Origin: Actinomycetota bacterium
GTDB taxonomy: Bacteria > Actinomycetota > Acidimicrobiia > Acidimicrobiales > Ilumatobacteraceae
NCBI GenBank assembly: GCA_963169665.1
Contig: CAUJET010000110.1
Location: 1-40,253, forward strand
Direction of reading: 5' to 3'
DNA length: 40,253 bases
The translations under genes and the position numbers were made by a program. Shown one piece after another: positions 25,588-34,972 of the stretch (position 1 is the first letter of the stretch; the number at the start of each line of letters is the position of its first letter). The notes beneath the pieces were generated by a model. The model had not been told where the DNA came from. It worked only from the letters and a program-made list of their open reading frames with translations, and ran no database searches.

Positions 25588-27012
25588 TCAGCCCCTGAGG
25601 AGGGACAGCTCGTCGCGGATCGCTGTGAGCGCCAGCTCGAGGTGCGCCGGTTCGGCCAGCGCGAACCCGATCAGCAGCGCCGGGAGATCGGCCTCGATCG
25701 ACCAGTCGCCGGTCGATTGCACGACCACCCCGCGTCGCCGCAACCGTTCGACGACGAGTTCCGCGTCGGTGCCGGGTGCGAGCTCGAGCATCGAATGCAG
25801 ACCGGCGTTCGAGCGCCACGGCACCGGCACCAGCCCGTCGTCGTGGAGCGACTGCAGCAGTCGGGCCACCAGTGCATGCCGGGGTTGGTAGCGGCGGCGG
25901 CCGCGGCGGAGGTGACGGTCGAACCCACCGCGAGCGATGAGTTCGGCGAGTGCCGCCTGCGTGATGTGTGGAGGCTGCGCGTCGACCACCGACCGGGTGG
26001 CACACAGGCGGTCGATCCGCGCCGCGTCGGTGACCACGAAACCGAGACGTAGGGACGGACTCAGCGTCTTGGAGAAGGTGCCGACGTACACCACGCGCCC
26101 GGACCGATCGAGGCGCTGCAAGGGCTCGAGCGGTCGATCGACGTATCGGAACTCGGTGTCGTAGTCGTCCTCGATGACGAGGAGATCGAGTTCGGCCGCG
26201 CGGGCGAGCAGCGCTCGTCGACGCGCGCCGCTCATGGTCACGCCCGTGGGCGACTGGTGCGACGGCGTCACGTACACGGCATCGGCATCGCGGGGGATCG
26301 CGTCGACCACCATCCCGTCGTGGTCGACCGGCACCGGCGCGAGGCGGGCACCGTGACGTTCGAAGGCACGGCGTGCCTGCGGGTAGCCGGGATCCTCGAT
26401 CGCGACGACGGCGCCCCGAGCGAGGAACGTGCTCGCCACGAGGTCGAACGCCTGCTGCGCGCCGGACGTGACCAGCACGTGCGCCGACGTCGCGATCACA
26501 CCCCGAGAGCGCGAGACCCACGACGCGATCGTGCGTCGGAGTTCGGGGAGCCCGGCAGGGTCGCCGTACCCGGGCGGCACGCCCGCCGCTGCTGCGGTGA
26601 CGCATCGTCGCCAGTCGACGACCGGAAAGAGCCGCGGGTCGGGTCGGCCGGTGCTGAGATCGACGAGCACCGGCGGCGCGTCGTGCTCGGTCGGCATGGG
26701 CGAGACGAACGTGGCGTTCGAATGCGTCGCCGGGCGCGAGGCGTGTCCTGGTGCGCCGCTCGACGGCTCCGGCCCCGCGGTGACGAACGTGCCGTTCCCG
26801 GCGCGTCCGTCGAGGAAGCCCTCGGCGACGAGGCGGGCGTAGACCGCGGCGACCGTCGAGCGGGCCACCCCGAGTTCGGCCGCGAGGGTCCGGCTCGGCG
26901 GGAGGCGATCCCCGGCCGTGAGACGTCCGTCGGCGATCGCGTCGCGGATCTGTGTGAACAGTGACGCCGAGGTGCTGCGGGTGCCGCCGTCGACGAACAG
27001 GTCGATCCACAT
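25588..27012 (-). CDS. MocR/PdxR-type transcription regulator (GntR HTH plus aminotransferase fold)
   Basis: A 474-residue regulator. An N-terminal GntR winged helix (LFTQIRDAIADGRLTAGDRL, then ELGVARSTVAAVYARL) is joined to a fold-type I aminotransferase domain with the PLP-lysine loop VYVGTFSKTLSPSLRLGF. MocR proteins usually sense PLP or an amino-acid adduct and control pyridoxal synthesis or nearby genes; no pdxS/pdxT is present here. The ATG at 27012 gives the usual N-terminus; an upstream start would run through the operator. It is divergent from an Rv2466c-like gene, the likely target besides itself. Confidence 0.88.
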   Translation of the reverse strand: MWIDLFVDGGTRSTSASLFTQIRDAIADGRLTAGDRLPPSRTLAAELGVARSTVAAVYARLVAEGFLDGRAGNGTFVTAGPEPSSGAPGHASRPATHSNATFVSPMPTEHDAPPVLVDLSTGRPDPRLFPVVDWRRCVTAAAAGVPPGYGDPAGLPELRRTIASWVSRSRGVIATSAHVLVTSGAQQAFDLVASTFLARGAVVAIEDPGYPQARRAFERHGARLAPVPVDHDGMVVDAIPRDADAVYVTPSHQSPTGVTMSGARRRALLARAAELDLLVIEDDYDTEFRYVDRPLEPLQRLDRSGRVVYVGTFSKTLSPSLRLGFVVTDAARIDRLCATRSVVDAQPPHITQAALAELIARGGFDRHLRRGRRRYQPRHALVARLLQSLHDDGLVPVPWRSNAGLHSMLELAPGTDAELVVERLRRRGVVVQSTGDWSIEADLPALLIGFALAEPAHLELALTAIRDELSLLRG

Positions 27013-27013
27013 T

Positions 27014-27055
27014 GGTCCGACAATAACGGACCGAATTGTCACTTCGATACGGACC
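27014..27055. promoter_or_regulatory. candidate MocR operator
   Basis: GGTCCG (27014-27019) and CGGACC (27027-27032) form an inverted repeat, and CGGACC recurs at 27050-27055 as a direct repeat 23 bp on. They span the spacer between the regulator's start codon and the divergent promoter, the usual place for MocR binding sites. Confidence 0.5.
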
Positions 27056-27065
27056 ACTTGCGACG

Positions 27066-27071
27066 TACCGT
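27066..27071 (+). promoter_or_regulatory. -10 element, leaderless start of the Rv2466c-like gene
   Basis: TACCGT ends 7 nt before ATG 27079, with no Shine-Dalgarno; it sits just beyond the last CGGACC half-site. Confidence 0.55.
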
Positions 27072-27078
27072 CGATGTC

Positions 27079-27726
27079 ATGCCCACCGACACCGCCGCCG
27101 CGAGCACTCGGACGAGGGTGGAGATCCTCGTCGATCCGATCTGCCCGTTCGCCTGGATCACGTCACGATGGCTGCTCGAGGTCGCGTCGTGCCGCGAGGT
27201 CGACGTCACGTTCGGACTGATGAGCCTGTCCGTCCTGAACGAGGGACGCGAGGACCTGTCCACCTTCTACCGCGAGTTGGTCGCCGCAGGGTGGGGCCCG
27301 GTCCGTGTGGCCGTCGCTGTCGACGACGAGTTCGGTCAGGCCGCCGTCCGTCGGTTCTACGACGCGTTCGGGCAACGGCACCATGTCGGCGCCGAGTCGC
27401 TCGGGCCGTGCCTCCTCGCCTCGTCACTCCGCCAGGCCGACCTCCCGGAGCGGATCGCGAGCGCCGCCGCCGACCCGACGTTCGACGTCGGCGTTCGGTC
27501 GCGGCATGCGGCGGCGGTCGCGCTCGTGGGTGACGACGTGGGCACGCCGGTGCTGCGGGTGCGGGCGCCTGGCGCGCGGGCTGTCGGCATCTTCGGACCC
27601 GTCGTCACGCCCTGCCCGCGCGGTGAGGCGGCCGGTCGCCTCTGGGATGCCGTCGTGATCGCCGCCACCACCCCCGAGTTCTTCGAGCTGAAGCGCAGTC
27701 GCATCCGCTCGCTGTCGTTCGACTGA
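27079..27726 (+). CDS. DsbA-fold, Rv2466c-like mycothiol-dependent reductase
   Basis: A 215-residue thioredoxin/DsbA-fold protein. The opening EILVDPICPFAWITSRWLLE and the following MSLSVLNEG match the Rv2466c family of mycobacteria, a mycothiol-dependent reductase induced by oxidative stress. The active-site region here has a single Cys (CPFA) rather than a CxxC pair, so a monothiol mechanism is likely. Expression is probably controlled by the divergent MocR regulator. Confidence 0.72.
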   Translation: MPTDTAAASTRTRVEILVDPICPFAWITSRWLLEVASCREVDVTFGLMSLSVLNEGREDLSTFYRELVAAGWGPVRVAVAVDDEFGQAAVRRFYDAFGQRHHVGAESLGPCLLASSLRQADLPERIASAAADPTFDVGVRSRHAAAVALVGDDVGTPVLRVRAPGARAVGIFGPVVTPCPRGEAAGRLWDAVVIAATTPEFFELKRSRIRSLSFD

Positions 27727-27746
27727 CGAACGGCACCACCACGACC

Positions 27747-27791
27747 ACCACACCACGCGACCAACCACACCACGCGACCAACCACACCACC
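27747..27791. repeat. 17-bp tandem repeat, almost only A and C
   Basis: The unit ACCACACCACGCGACCA occurs at 27747-27763 and 27764-27780, then a partial third copy to 27791. With flanking ACCACC runs (27735-27746) the plus strand has almost no T over 60 nt. It fills the spacer ahead of the MBL-fold gene. Confidence 0.85.
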
Positions 27792-27810
27792 ATCGATCGG
27801 AGACGACGCC

Positions 27811-28614
27811 ATGCCCCACCACCTCTGCACGAACTGCGGCACGCAGTACGCCGACACCGATTCACCACCCACGACGTGCCGCGTCTGCGCCGACGACCGG
27901 CAGTACCTCGGCAGGCACGGGCAACAGTGGACCACCCACGGCGCGCTGCTGCGGACCCACCACCAACGGATCGAGATGGACGATCACCTGCTCGGTATCG
28001 GCATCCTCGAGCCGTTCGCGATCCCGCAGCGCTCCCTCGTCGTGCGCACCGGTGCGATGAACGTGCTGTGGGACTGCGTCAGCCTCGTCACCCCCGAGGC
28101 GGTCGACACGTTGAACGGCCTCGGAGGCATCGATGCGATCGCCATCTCGCACCCGCACTTCTACAGCTCGATGGTCGAGTGGAGCCGAGCGCTCGGCGAC
28201 GTGCCGATCCACGTGCACGAGGCCGACACAGCGTGGATCGCTCGGACGTCGCCGAACGTGAGGCGGTGGCACGGCGACGATCTCGACCTCGGCGTGGACC
28301 TCCGGTTGGTGCACTGCCCCGGTCACTTCCCGGGGAGTGCGCTGCTGCACTGGACGCCGCCGCAGGGCCGAGCCGTGGTGCTGGCCGGCGACTCGTTGCA
28401 CGTGGCGGCCGACCGGCGCCACGTGAGTGTCATGCACAGCGTGCCGAACCATGTGCCGGTGGGACCCGCGGTGATCCGCGACGTCCAGCGGCGCCTGACC
28501 GGGCTGGCGATCGACGACGTCTACGGCTTCACCTGGGGCCTGAACGTCATCGGCGACGGTCGCCGCGCCGTCGACGAGTCGCTCGATCGGTATCTGCGGG
28601 CCATCGCGGCCTGA
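27811..28614 (+). CDS. MBL-fold metallo-hydrolase with N-terminal zinc ribbon
   Basis: A 267-residue protein. The first 26 residues hold a zinc-ribbon-like Cys6-x2-Cys9 and Cys23-x2-Cys26. The rest is a metallo-beta-lactamase fold: SHPHFYSSMVEW is the HxH metal motif (HPHFYSS, lacking the usual second Asp-His), CPGHFPGSALLHW supplies the next His, and LAGDSLHV the bridging Asp. The substrate is unknown. The start at ATG 27811 has GGAGA (27799-27803) 7 nt upstream, implying a leader and perhaps co-transcription with the Rv2466c-like gene 84 bp upstream. Confidence 0.8.
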   Translation: MPHHLCTNCGTQYADTDSPPTTCRVCADDRQYLGRHGQQWTTHGALLRTHHQRIEMDDHLLGIGILEPFAIPQRSLVVRTGAMNVLWDCVSLVTPEAVDTLNGLGGIDAIAISHPHFYSSMVEWSRALGDVPIHVHEADTAWIARTSPNVRRWHGDDLDLGVDLRLVHCPGHFPGSALLHWTPPQGRAVVLAGDSLHVAADRRHVSVMHSVPNHVPVGPAVIRDVQRRLTGLAIDDVYGFTWGLNVIGDGRRAVDESLDRYLRAIAA

Positions 28615-28684
28615 GGGCACGACACGCCGCCCGACGCTTCGCTCGTCGGCCGGTCACGCTTGCACGCCGCCCGCACCCCGGGCG

Positions 28685-28690
28685 TAGGGT
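28685..28690 (+). promoter_or_regulatory. promoter, leaderless start of the aldehyde dehydrogenase gene
   Basis: TTGCAC (28660-28665) and TAGGGT (28685-28690) are 19 bp apart; the -10 ends 6 nt before ATG 28697, with no Shine-Dalgarno. Confidence 0.6.
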
Positions 28691-28696
28691 TCGGCC

Positions 28697-30115
<1,419 letters not shown>

Positions 30116-30128
30116 TCCCGTCCGACGA

Positions 30129-30173
30129 GCCGGCTCCCCGGTCCCGCCAGATGCGGGGTCGGGGAGCGCCGGC
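30129..30173 (+). terminator. long stem-loop after the aldehyde dehydrogenase gene
   Basis: GCCGGC, TCCCCG and CCCGC on the left pair with GCGGG, CGGGGA and GCCGGC on the right, giving a stem of about 17 bp with a 2-nt bulge, a GT-GT mismatch and a 5-nt loop. It begins 14 nt after the stop codon. Confidence 0.8.
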
Positions 30174-30233
30174 CGCCCGGGTTCTCCCGTGTGCCGTCGG
30201 AAATCGTCACGGAACTGGAAGAATGTGCCCCTG

Positions 30234-32306
30234 ATGACCGACTGGTCCGCACCGCGCACGCCCAAGGGGCAGATCAGCCGAGTCCCGCACCTGCCGGGTC
30301 TCGACGGTCTGCGCGCCATCGCCGTCGTCGCGGTGATGATCTACCACGCCAACAAGAACTGGCTGCACGGCGGCTTCCTCGGCGTCGAGGTCTTCTTCGT
30401 CATCTCGGGCTACCTCATCACCCTGCTGCTGATCGCCGAGCACGAGCGCAGCGGCTACGTCGATCTGAAGCAGTTCTGGTTGCGCCGGTTCCGGCGTCTG
30501 CTGCCGGCGCTGTTCGTGATGCTGGCGCTGCTGATGGTGTACCTCGCGCTGTTCAAGCCCGAGGCCCGGGGTCGCACCCGTGGCGACATCCTCGCCGGTG
30601 TCGGGTACATCTCGAACTGGTTCCAGATCTGGGTGGGCGCCGGGTACACCGCGTCGGAGGCGTTCGCCCCGCTGCGCCACCTCTGGTCGCTCGCAGTGGA
30701 GGAGCAGTTCTACCTCGTGTGGCCGCTCGTGATGGTGGCGATCCTGCGGCGTGGACGCTCGCAGCTGCCCCGCGTGGCCCTCTGGCTGTTCGGCGTGGCC
30801 GTCGGCATCGCGCTCCTCACCGCCTTCCTGTACGTTCCGGGCGACATCGACTCGTCGTGCTCGCCCGAGGCGCACCACGGCTACTGGCTCGTCGGCGAGC
30901 GGTGCATCAGCATCAACGACACGCTCTACCTCAGCACCATCACGCGTGCGGGCGGCCTGATGCTCGGCGCGGCGTTCGCGATGGTGTGGCGTCCGATCGC
31001 GATCATGCGCAGCCCGATGCGCGACCGCGGTCGCCAACTCGACGTGCTCGCCGTCATCGGTGTGCTCGGCCTGGCGTTCCTCGTGTGGTCGATCCACCTC
31101 GCCGACCCAGCGCTCACCATGCTCACCGGCAGCCGCTTCGACCCGTGGTTGTTCCGCGGCGGCATCTTCCTCACCGGCATCCTCACCCTGTTCGTCATCG
31201 CTGCGGTCACACACCAGCGGGCGATGGCGGGCGTGCTGCTCGGCAACCCGGTGCTGTCCTGGGTGGGCACGCGCAGCTACGGCCTCTATCTCTACCACTG
31301 GCCGATCTACCAGATCATCCGCCAGGAGGCCGGCAAGACGCTCACGCTCTGGCAGTTCCTGCTCGCGATGCTCGTGGCCGGCGCGCTCACCGAGGCGAGC
31401 TACCGGTTCGTCGAGATGCCGATCCGCAAGGGTGCGATCGGTCAGTGGTTGCGCGGCGACCGCCATCGTCCATCGCGGGCCGCTGCAGCCCGTCGCCGTC
31501 AGCTCGCCGCACTCGGCGTGGTCGGCGTGATGGTCACCGGCTGGGCCGGCGTCAGCATCGCGATGGCCCCGAACGAATGCGTCGGCACGGTCGAGTGTGC
31601 CAGCGAGCTCGGCCAGCAGGCGATCGACGAGGCGAACTCGACGACCACCACGACCGTCACCGACGGCACCACCGCTGCGACCGAACCTGGCGCCACGCTC
31701 GATCCGTCCGCCAGCACGGTGCCGGGTGAGACCGTCGCCCCGACGGTGCCCGGCGCGACCGTGGCGCCCGAGACCACGCTGACACCGGAGACCACCGTGC
31801 CGGTGGCCGATCGGCCGCCCCTGGCGATCGGCGAGTCGGTGATGCTCGGCGCTGCCCCGCAGCTGCAGGTCGGCGGGTTCGTCGTGAATGCAGACGAGAG
31901 CCGGCAGGGCGAGACGACCGCGGAGATCGTCGGGCAGTATCGGGCGAGCGGCCAGATCGGCAAGACCATCGTGATCCAGGTGGGAACGAACGGACCCGTG
32001 TCGCAGGAGACCTACGACAAGATCATGGGCTTCCTCCCGGCGGCGGAGGTCGAGCACGTGATCTTCCTCACGGTCGCCGCGCCGCGCGACTGGATCGAAC
32101 CGAACAACGCCATCATCTGGTCCTTGCAGGGCAAGTACCCGAACGTGAAGGTGCTCGACTGGGCCGGCTTCGTCGTGAGCGGACAGGTGCCAGGCCTGGC
32201 CGGCGACGGCATCCACCTCGGCACCGCCGCGGCGAAGCAGTGGTACGCCAACTACATCTTCGACTTCATGGGCCGCCGCGACCTCGTCCTGCCGCTGCCG
32301 GAGTAG
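30234..32306 (+). CDS. acyltransferase-3 membrane protein with C-terminal SGNH-like domain
   Basis: A 690-residue O-acyltransferase of the OafA/OatA type. The N-terminal half has about ten membrane helices with GLDGLRAIAVVAVMIYH (catalytic His), GVEVFFVISGYLIT and FWLRRFRRLLPAL. A Thr/Pro-rich linker (about 470-525) leads to an extracytoplasmic SGNH-like domain: GESVMLG with Ser535, VGTNG, and GDGIHLG with Asp658 and His661. The usual GDS is GES here. It probably transfers acetyl or acyl groups to peptidoglycan or a surface glycan. ATG 30234 is preferred over an upstream GTG at 30189; GAATGT lies 7 nt before it. Confidence 0.9.
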   Translation: MTDWSAPRTPKGQISRVPHLPGLDGLRAIAVVAVMIYHANKNWLHGGFLGVEVFFVISGYLITLLLIAEHERSGYVDLKQFWLRRFRRLLPALFVMLALLMVYLALFKPEARGRTRGDILAGVGYISNWFQIWVGAGYTASEAFAPLRHLWSLAVEEQFYLVWPLVMVAILRRGRSQLPRVALWLFGVAVGIALLTAFLYVPGDIDSSCSPEAHHGYWLVGERCISINDTLYLSTITRAGGLMLGAAFAMVWRPIAIMRSPMRDRGRQLDVLAVIGVLGLAFLVWSIHLADPALTMLTGSRFDPWLFRGGIFLTGILTLFVIAAVTHQRAMAGVLLGNPVLSWVGTRSYGLYLYHWPIYQIIRQEAGKTLTLWQFLLAMLVAGALTEASYRFVEMPIRKGAIGQWLRGDRHRPSRAAAARRRQLAALGVVGVMVTGWAGVSIAMAPNECVGTVECASELGQQAIDEANSTTTTTVTDGTTAATEPGATLDPSASTVPGETVAPTVPGATVAPETTLTPETTVPVADRPPLAIGESVMLGAAPQLQVGGFVVNADESRQGETTAEIVGQYRASGQIGKTIVIQVGTNGPVSQETYDKIMGFLPAAEVEHVIFLTVAAPRDWIEPNNAIIWSLQGKYPNVKVLDWAGFVVSGQVPGLAGDGIHLGTAAAKQWYANYIFDFMGRRDLVLPLPE

Positions 32307-32318
32307 CCCACCGCCTCG

Positions 32319-32365
32319 TTCTGGTCGCGACGTCTCTTGCTGCGCGAGACGATGCGCGACCAGAA
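32319..32365. repeat. imperfect palindrome between acyltransferase and mdh genes
   Basis: TTCTGGTCGCG then CGTCTC (32319-32336) are mirrored at 32346-32365 with a 2-nt insertion in the right arm; the loop is 9 nt. It begins 13 nt after the acyltransferase stop and probably terminates that transcript. Confidence 0.7.
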
Positions 32366-32425
32366 GTGCCACAGACGCGGCGGTGCCGGTGGGCTGCGGC
32401 TTGGTGACCGACCAGGTGCGAGGCG

Positions 32426-32431
32426 TACGCT
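32426..32431 (+). promoter_or_regulatory. promoter, leaderless start of mdh
   Basis: TTGGTG (32401-32406) and TACGCT (32426-32431) are 19 bp apart; the -10 ends 6 nt before ATG 32438, with no Shine-Dalgarno. Confidence 0.6.
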
Positions 32432-32437
32432 CGCGAC

Positions 32438-33424
32438 ATGACTTCTCCTGTGCGCGTCGCCGTCACCGGTGCTGCTGGCCAGATCGGCTACAGCCTCCTC
32501 TTCCGCATCGCTTCCGGCTCCATGCTGGGACCCGACACGCAGGTGATCCTGCAGCTGCTCGAGATCACCCCGGCGCTCAAGGCGCTCGAGGGCGTGAAGA
32601 TGGAACTCGACGACTGCGCCTTCCCGCTCCTCGCCGGCGTGGTGTGCACCGACGATGCGAACGTCGCCTTCGGTGGCGCCGACGTGGCCCTGCTCGTGGG
32701 CGCCATGCCCCGCAAGGCCGGCATGGAGCGCAGCGACCTGCTGAGCGCCAACGGTGGCATCTTCAAGCCGCAGGGTCAGGCCCTCAGCGCGAGCGCGAAG
32801 AAGGACGTGAAGATCCTCGTGGTCGGCAACCCGGCGAACACCAATGCCCTCATCGCCCAGCAGAACGCACCCGACCTCGATCCGGGCCGCTTCACCGCGA
32901 TGACCCGTCTCGACCACAACCGTGCGATCAGCCAGCTGGCCGCCCGCACGGGCACCGCGGTCACCGACGTCACCAACATGACGATCTGGGGCAACCACTC
33001 GGTCACGCAGTACCCCGACCTGTTCCACGCCAAGGTGAAGGGTCAGAACGCCTACCAGCTCGTGAACGATCACGCGTGGGTCGACGGCACCTACATCCCC
33101 ACCGTCGCCAAGCGCGGTGCGGCGATCATCGAGGCCCGCGGCGCTTCGTCGGCCGCGTCGGCAGCGAACGCCGCGGTCGATCACATCCGCTCGTGGTCGC
33201 TCGGCACCGCCGAGGGCGACTGGGTGTCGATGGCCGTGCCGAGCGACGGCTCGTACGGTGTGCCCGAGGGGCTCATCTCGAGCTTCCCGTGCACGTGCAA
33301 GGACGGCGTCTACTCGATCGTCCAGGGTCTCGACATCGACGACTACAGCCGGGGCAAGATCGACGCCTCGACGGGCGAACTGGCCGAGGAGCGCGACGCC
33401 GTGAAGGAACTCGGCCTCATCTGA
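32438..33424 (+). CDS. mdh: malate dehydrogenase
   Basis: A 328-residue NAD-dependent malate dehydrogenase of the TCA cycle, of the type shared by actinobacteria and the eukaryotic cytosol. [17 protein letters not shown] is the NAD-binding loop, [10 protein letters not shown] and TRLDHNRA follow, and the catalytic His187 sits in IWGNHS. Full length with no anomalies. Confidence 0.96.
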   Translation: MTSPVRVAVTGAAGQIGYSLLFRIASGSMLGPDTQVILQLLEITPALKALEGVKMELDDCAFPLLAGVVCTDDANVAFGGADVALLVGAMPRKAGMERSDLLSANGGIFKPQGQALSASAKKDVKILVVGNPANTNALIAQQNAPDLDPGRFTAMTRLDHNRAISQLAARTGTAVTDVTNMTIWGNHSVTQYPDLFHAKVKGQNAYQLVNDHAWVDGTYIPTVAKRGAAIIEARGASSAASAANAAVDHIRSWSLGTAEGDWVSMAVPSDGSYGVPEGLISSFPCTCKDGVYSIVQGLDIDDYSRGKIDASTGELAEERDAVKELGLI

Positions 33425-33475
33425 GCCGGCCCGCCCAGCGGACCAGAACCAACTCGAAGACGCACGGATCGGCCG

Positions 33476-34090
33476 GTGTCGACGCATCGCCCCTCGTGGC
33501 GGGTCGTCGGCCCGGCCGATCGTCGCGTGGTGCAGTGGGCCAATGGTCGGGGCACCACTGCGATCGTGACCCGCGTGCCCGACACCGACGAGTGGGCGTG
33601 GCGCCTCAGCCTCGCCGACGTGGTCGAGGACGGCCCGTTCTCGTCGCTGCCGGGCATCGACCGCTGGATCGCTGTGGCGCGCGGCGGGCGCATGGCGCTG
33701 CAGGCCGGCGCCCCCGACGAGTTCATGTCCACCGTCCTCGACGAGACCCACGGCGCGGTGTCGTTCTCGGGCGATGGTGACACGTCGTGCCGTGTGCTCG
33801 ACGGCCCGCTCGTCGACGTCAACCTCATGCTGCGGCGGGGACGCGCCGCCGGCGCGCTCGACGTGCAGGAACTCGGTGCGGGCGAGCGGTGGTCGTGGGC
33901 GCTCCGGGCCGTGCTGGTGCTGTCGGGACGGGTCGAGCTCGTCGCCGACGGGGACGATGTAGCAGGTGACGTGCTCGACGGCCCGACGTTCGACGCGGTC
34001 GTGATCGACGGATCGCAGGACGCGCTCGTGTCGCTCGTCGCCGCCGGACCGGCGCGGCTGGCCGTCGCGCTGGTCGCTCACGGGGCCTGA
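33476..34090 (+). CDS. HutD/Ves-family protein
   Basis: A 204-residue cupin-like protein. The N-terminal VVQWANGRGTTAIV (family pattern W-x-NG-x-GTT) and WAWRLSLADVVEDGPFSSLPG match HutD/Ves. The family is linked elsewhere to histidine utilisation control, but no hut gene is present here. The GTG start at 33476 has neither a clear ribosome binding site nor a -10, so it may be read through from mdh, 51 bp upstream. Confidence 0.75.
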   Translation: MSTHRPSWRVVGPADRRVVQWANGRGTTAIVTRVPDTDEWAWRLSLADVVEDGPFSSLPGIDRWIAVARGGRMALQAGAPDEFMSTVLDETHGAVSFSGDGDTSCRVLDGPLVDVNLMLRRGRAAGALDVQELGAGERWSWALRAVLVLSGRVELVADGDDVAGDVLDGPTFDAVVIDGSQDALVSLVAAGPARLAVALVAHGA

Positions 34091-34103
34091 TCCGACCGGC
34101 GGG

Positions 34104-34109
34104 TACGCT
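34104..34109 (+). promoter_or_regulatory. -10 element, leaderless start of the nucleoside phosphorylase gene
   Basis: TACGCT ends 7 nt before ATG 34117, with no Shine-Dalgarno; the hexamer and its flank closely resemble those of mdh. Confidence 0.55.
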
Positions 34110-34116
34110 CGCCCAC

Positions 34117-34839
34117 ATGCCGATCCACGTTCGTGCCAACCCGGGCGACTTCGCCCCCGCCGTCCTCGTCCCCGGCGACCCGAAGCGCGCCAAGTACATC
34201 GCCGAGACGTTCTTCGATCCGGGTGCCCGGCAGGTCAACGACGAGCGCGGCGAGCTCGGCTTCACCGGCACGTTCAAGGGCAAGCCGCTCAGCGTGCAGA
34301 GCGTCGGCATGGGCGGCGCCAGCGCTGCGATCTACTACACCGAGCTCACCGAGCAGCTCGGCGCCACTCGGCTCATCCGCGTCGGCACGGCGGGCGGGCT
34401 GAAGACCGGGCTGAAGATGGGCGACACGGTGGTGGCGGTCAGCGCCACGAGCGACGATCCGATGATCGACATCCTCACCGGCGGCGACCCGCACGCACCG
34501 ACCGCCGACTGGCGCCTCGTCGAGCTGTCCGCCCGTCTCGCCCGCGAGCGTGGCGCCACCGTGCACGTCGGACCGATCGTCACGAGCGCGGTGTTCTACG
34601 ACCCGCGGCCCGGGATCATGAAGCGCTGGAAGGACCGCGGTCACCTCGCCGTCGAGATGGAGGCGAGCATCCTCTACACCCTCGGCGCCATCCACGGGTT
34701 CGAGGCGCTCGCGATCATGACCGTCAGCGACATGATCGGCGAGGAGGGCGAGACGGTGCGGATCGGCGACGCCGAGCTCAAGGCCGGCGTCGACCAGATG
34801 ATGGAAGTCGCCTGCGACGTCGCCATCGCCGACCTGTAG
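34117..34839 (+). CDS. deoD: purine nucleoside phosphorylase, DeoD type
   Basis: A 240-residue hexameric-type nucleoside phosphorylase. PGDPKRAKYIAETFF, the RGELGFTGTFKGK strand, RVGTAGGL (phosphate site), VEMEASILY (ribose site) and TVSDMIG (general-acid Asp) align with E. coli DeoD. It cleaves purine nucleosides with phosphate in salvage. A uridine-phosphorylase-like specificity cannot be excluded from sequence. Confidence 0.85.
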   Translation: MPIHVRANPGDFAPAVLVPGDPKRAKYIAETFFDPGARQVNDERGELGFTGTFKGKPLSVQSVGMGGASAAIYYTELTEQLGATRLIRVGTAGGLKTGLKMGDTVVAVSATSDDPMIDILTGGDPHAPTADWRLVELSARLARERGATVHVGPIVTSAVFYDPRPGIMKRWKDRGHLAVEMEASILYTLGAIHGFEALAIMTVSDMIGEEGETVRIGDAELKAGVDQMMEVACDVAIADL

Positions 34840-34846
34840 GCCCTGA

Positions 34847-34972
34847 CCATCCGAGTGCCAGCCGCCCGCCCGAGGCCCAGCCGCCCATCCGAGTGCCAGC
34901 GGACCTCCCGGGTGCTTCGCACACCCTCGGGTGCGTGGTTGGCACTCGGGTGGGCGGCTGGCACTCGGATGG
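34847..34972. repeat. 126-bp palindrome built of four copies of a short word
   Basis: CCATCCGAGTGCCAGC occurs at 34847 and 34885 directly, and inverted around 34941-34956 (diverged) and 34957-34972. The outer arms match at 27 of 28 positions. It fills the whole spacer between the convergent deoD and glycosylase genes and abuts the latter's stop codon. It is a plausible bidirectional terminator or cruciform. Confidence 0.85.

Noticed and set aside
24548..27010. An 820-codon open frame on the minus strand
   Set aside because: Arg/Pro-rich composition and full overlap with metF and the MocR regulator show it to be a shadow.
27013..27057. Upstream start for the MocR regulator
   Set aside because: It would place coding sequence across the inverted-repeat operator and gives an N-terminus not typical of the family.
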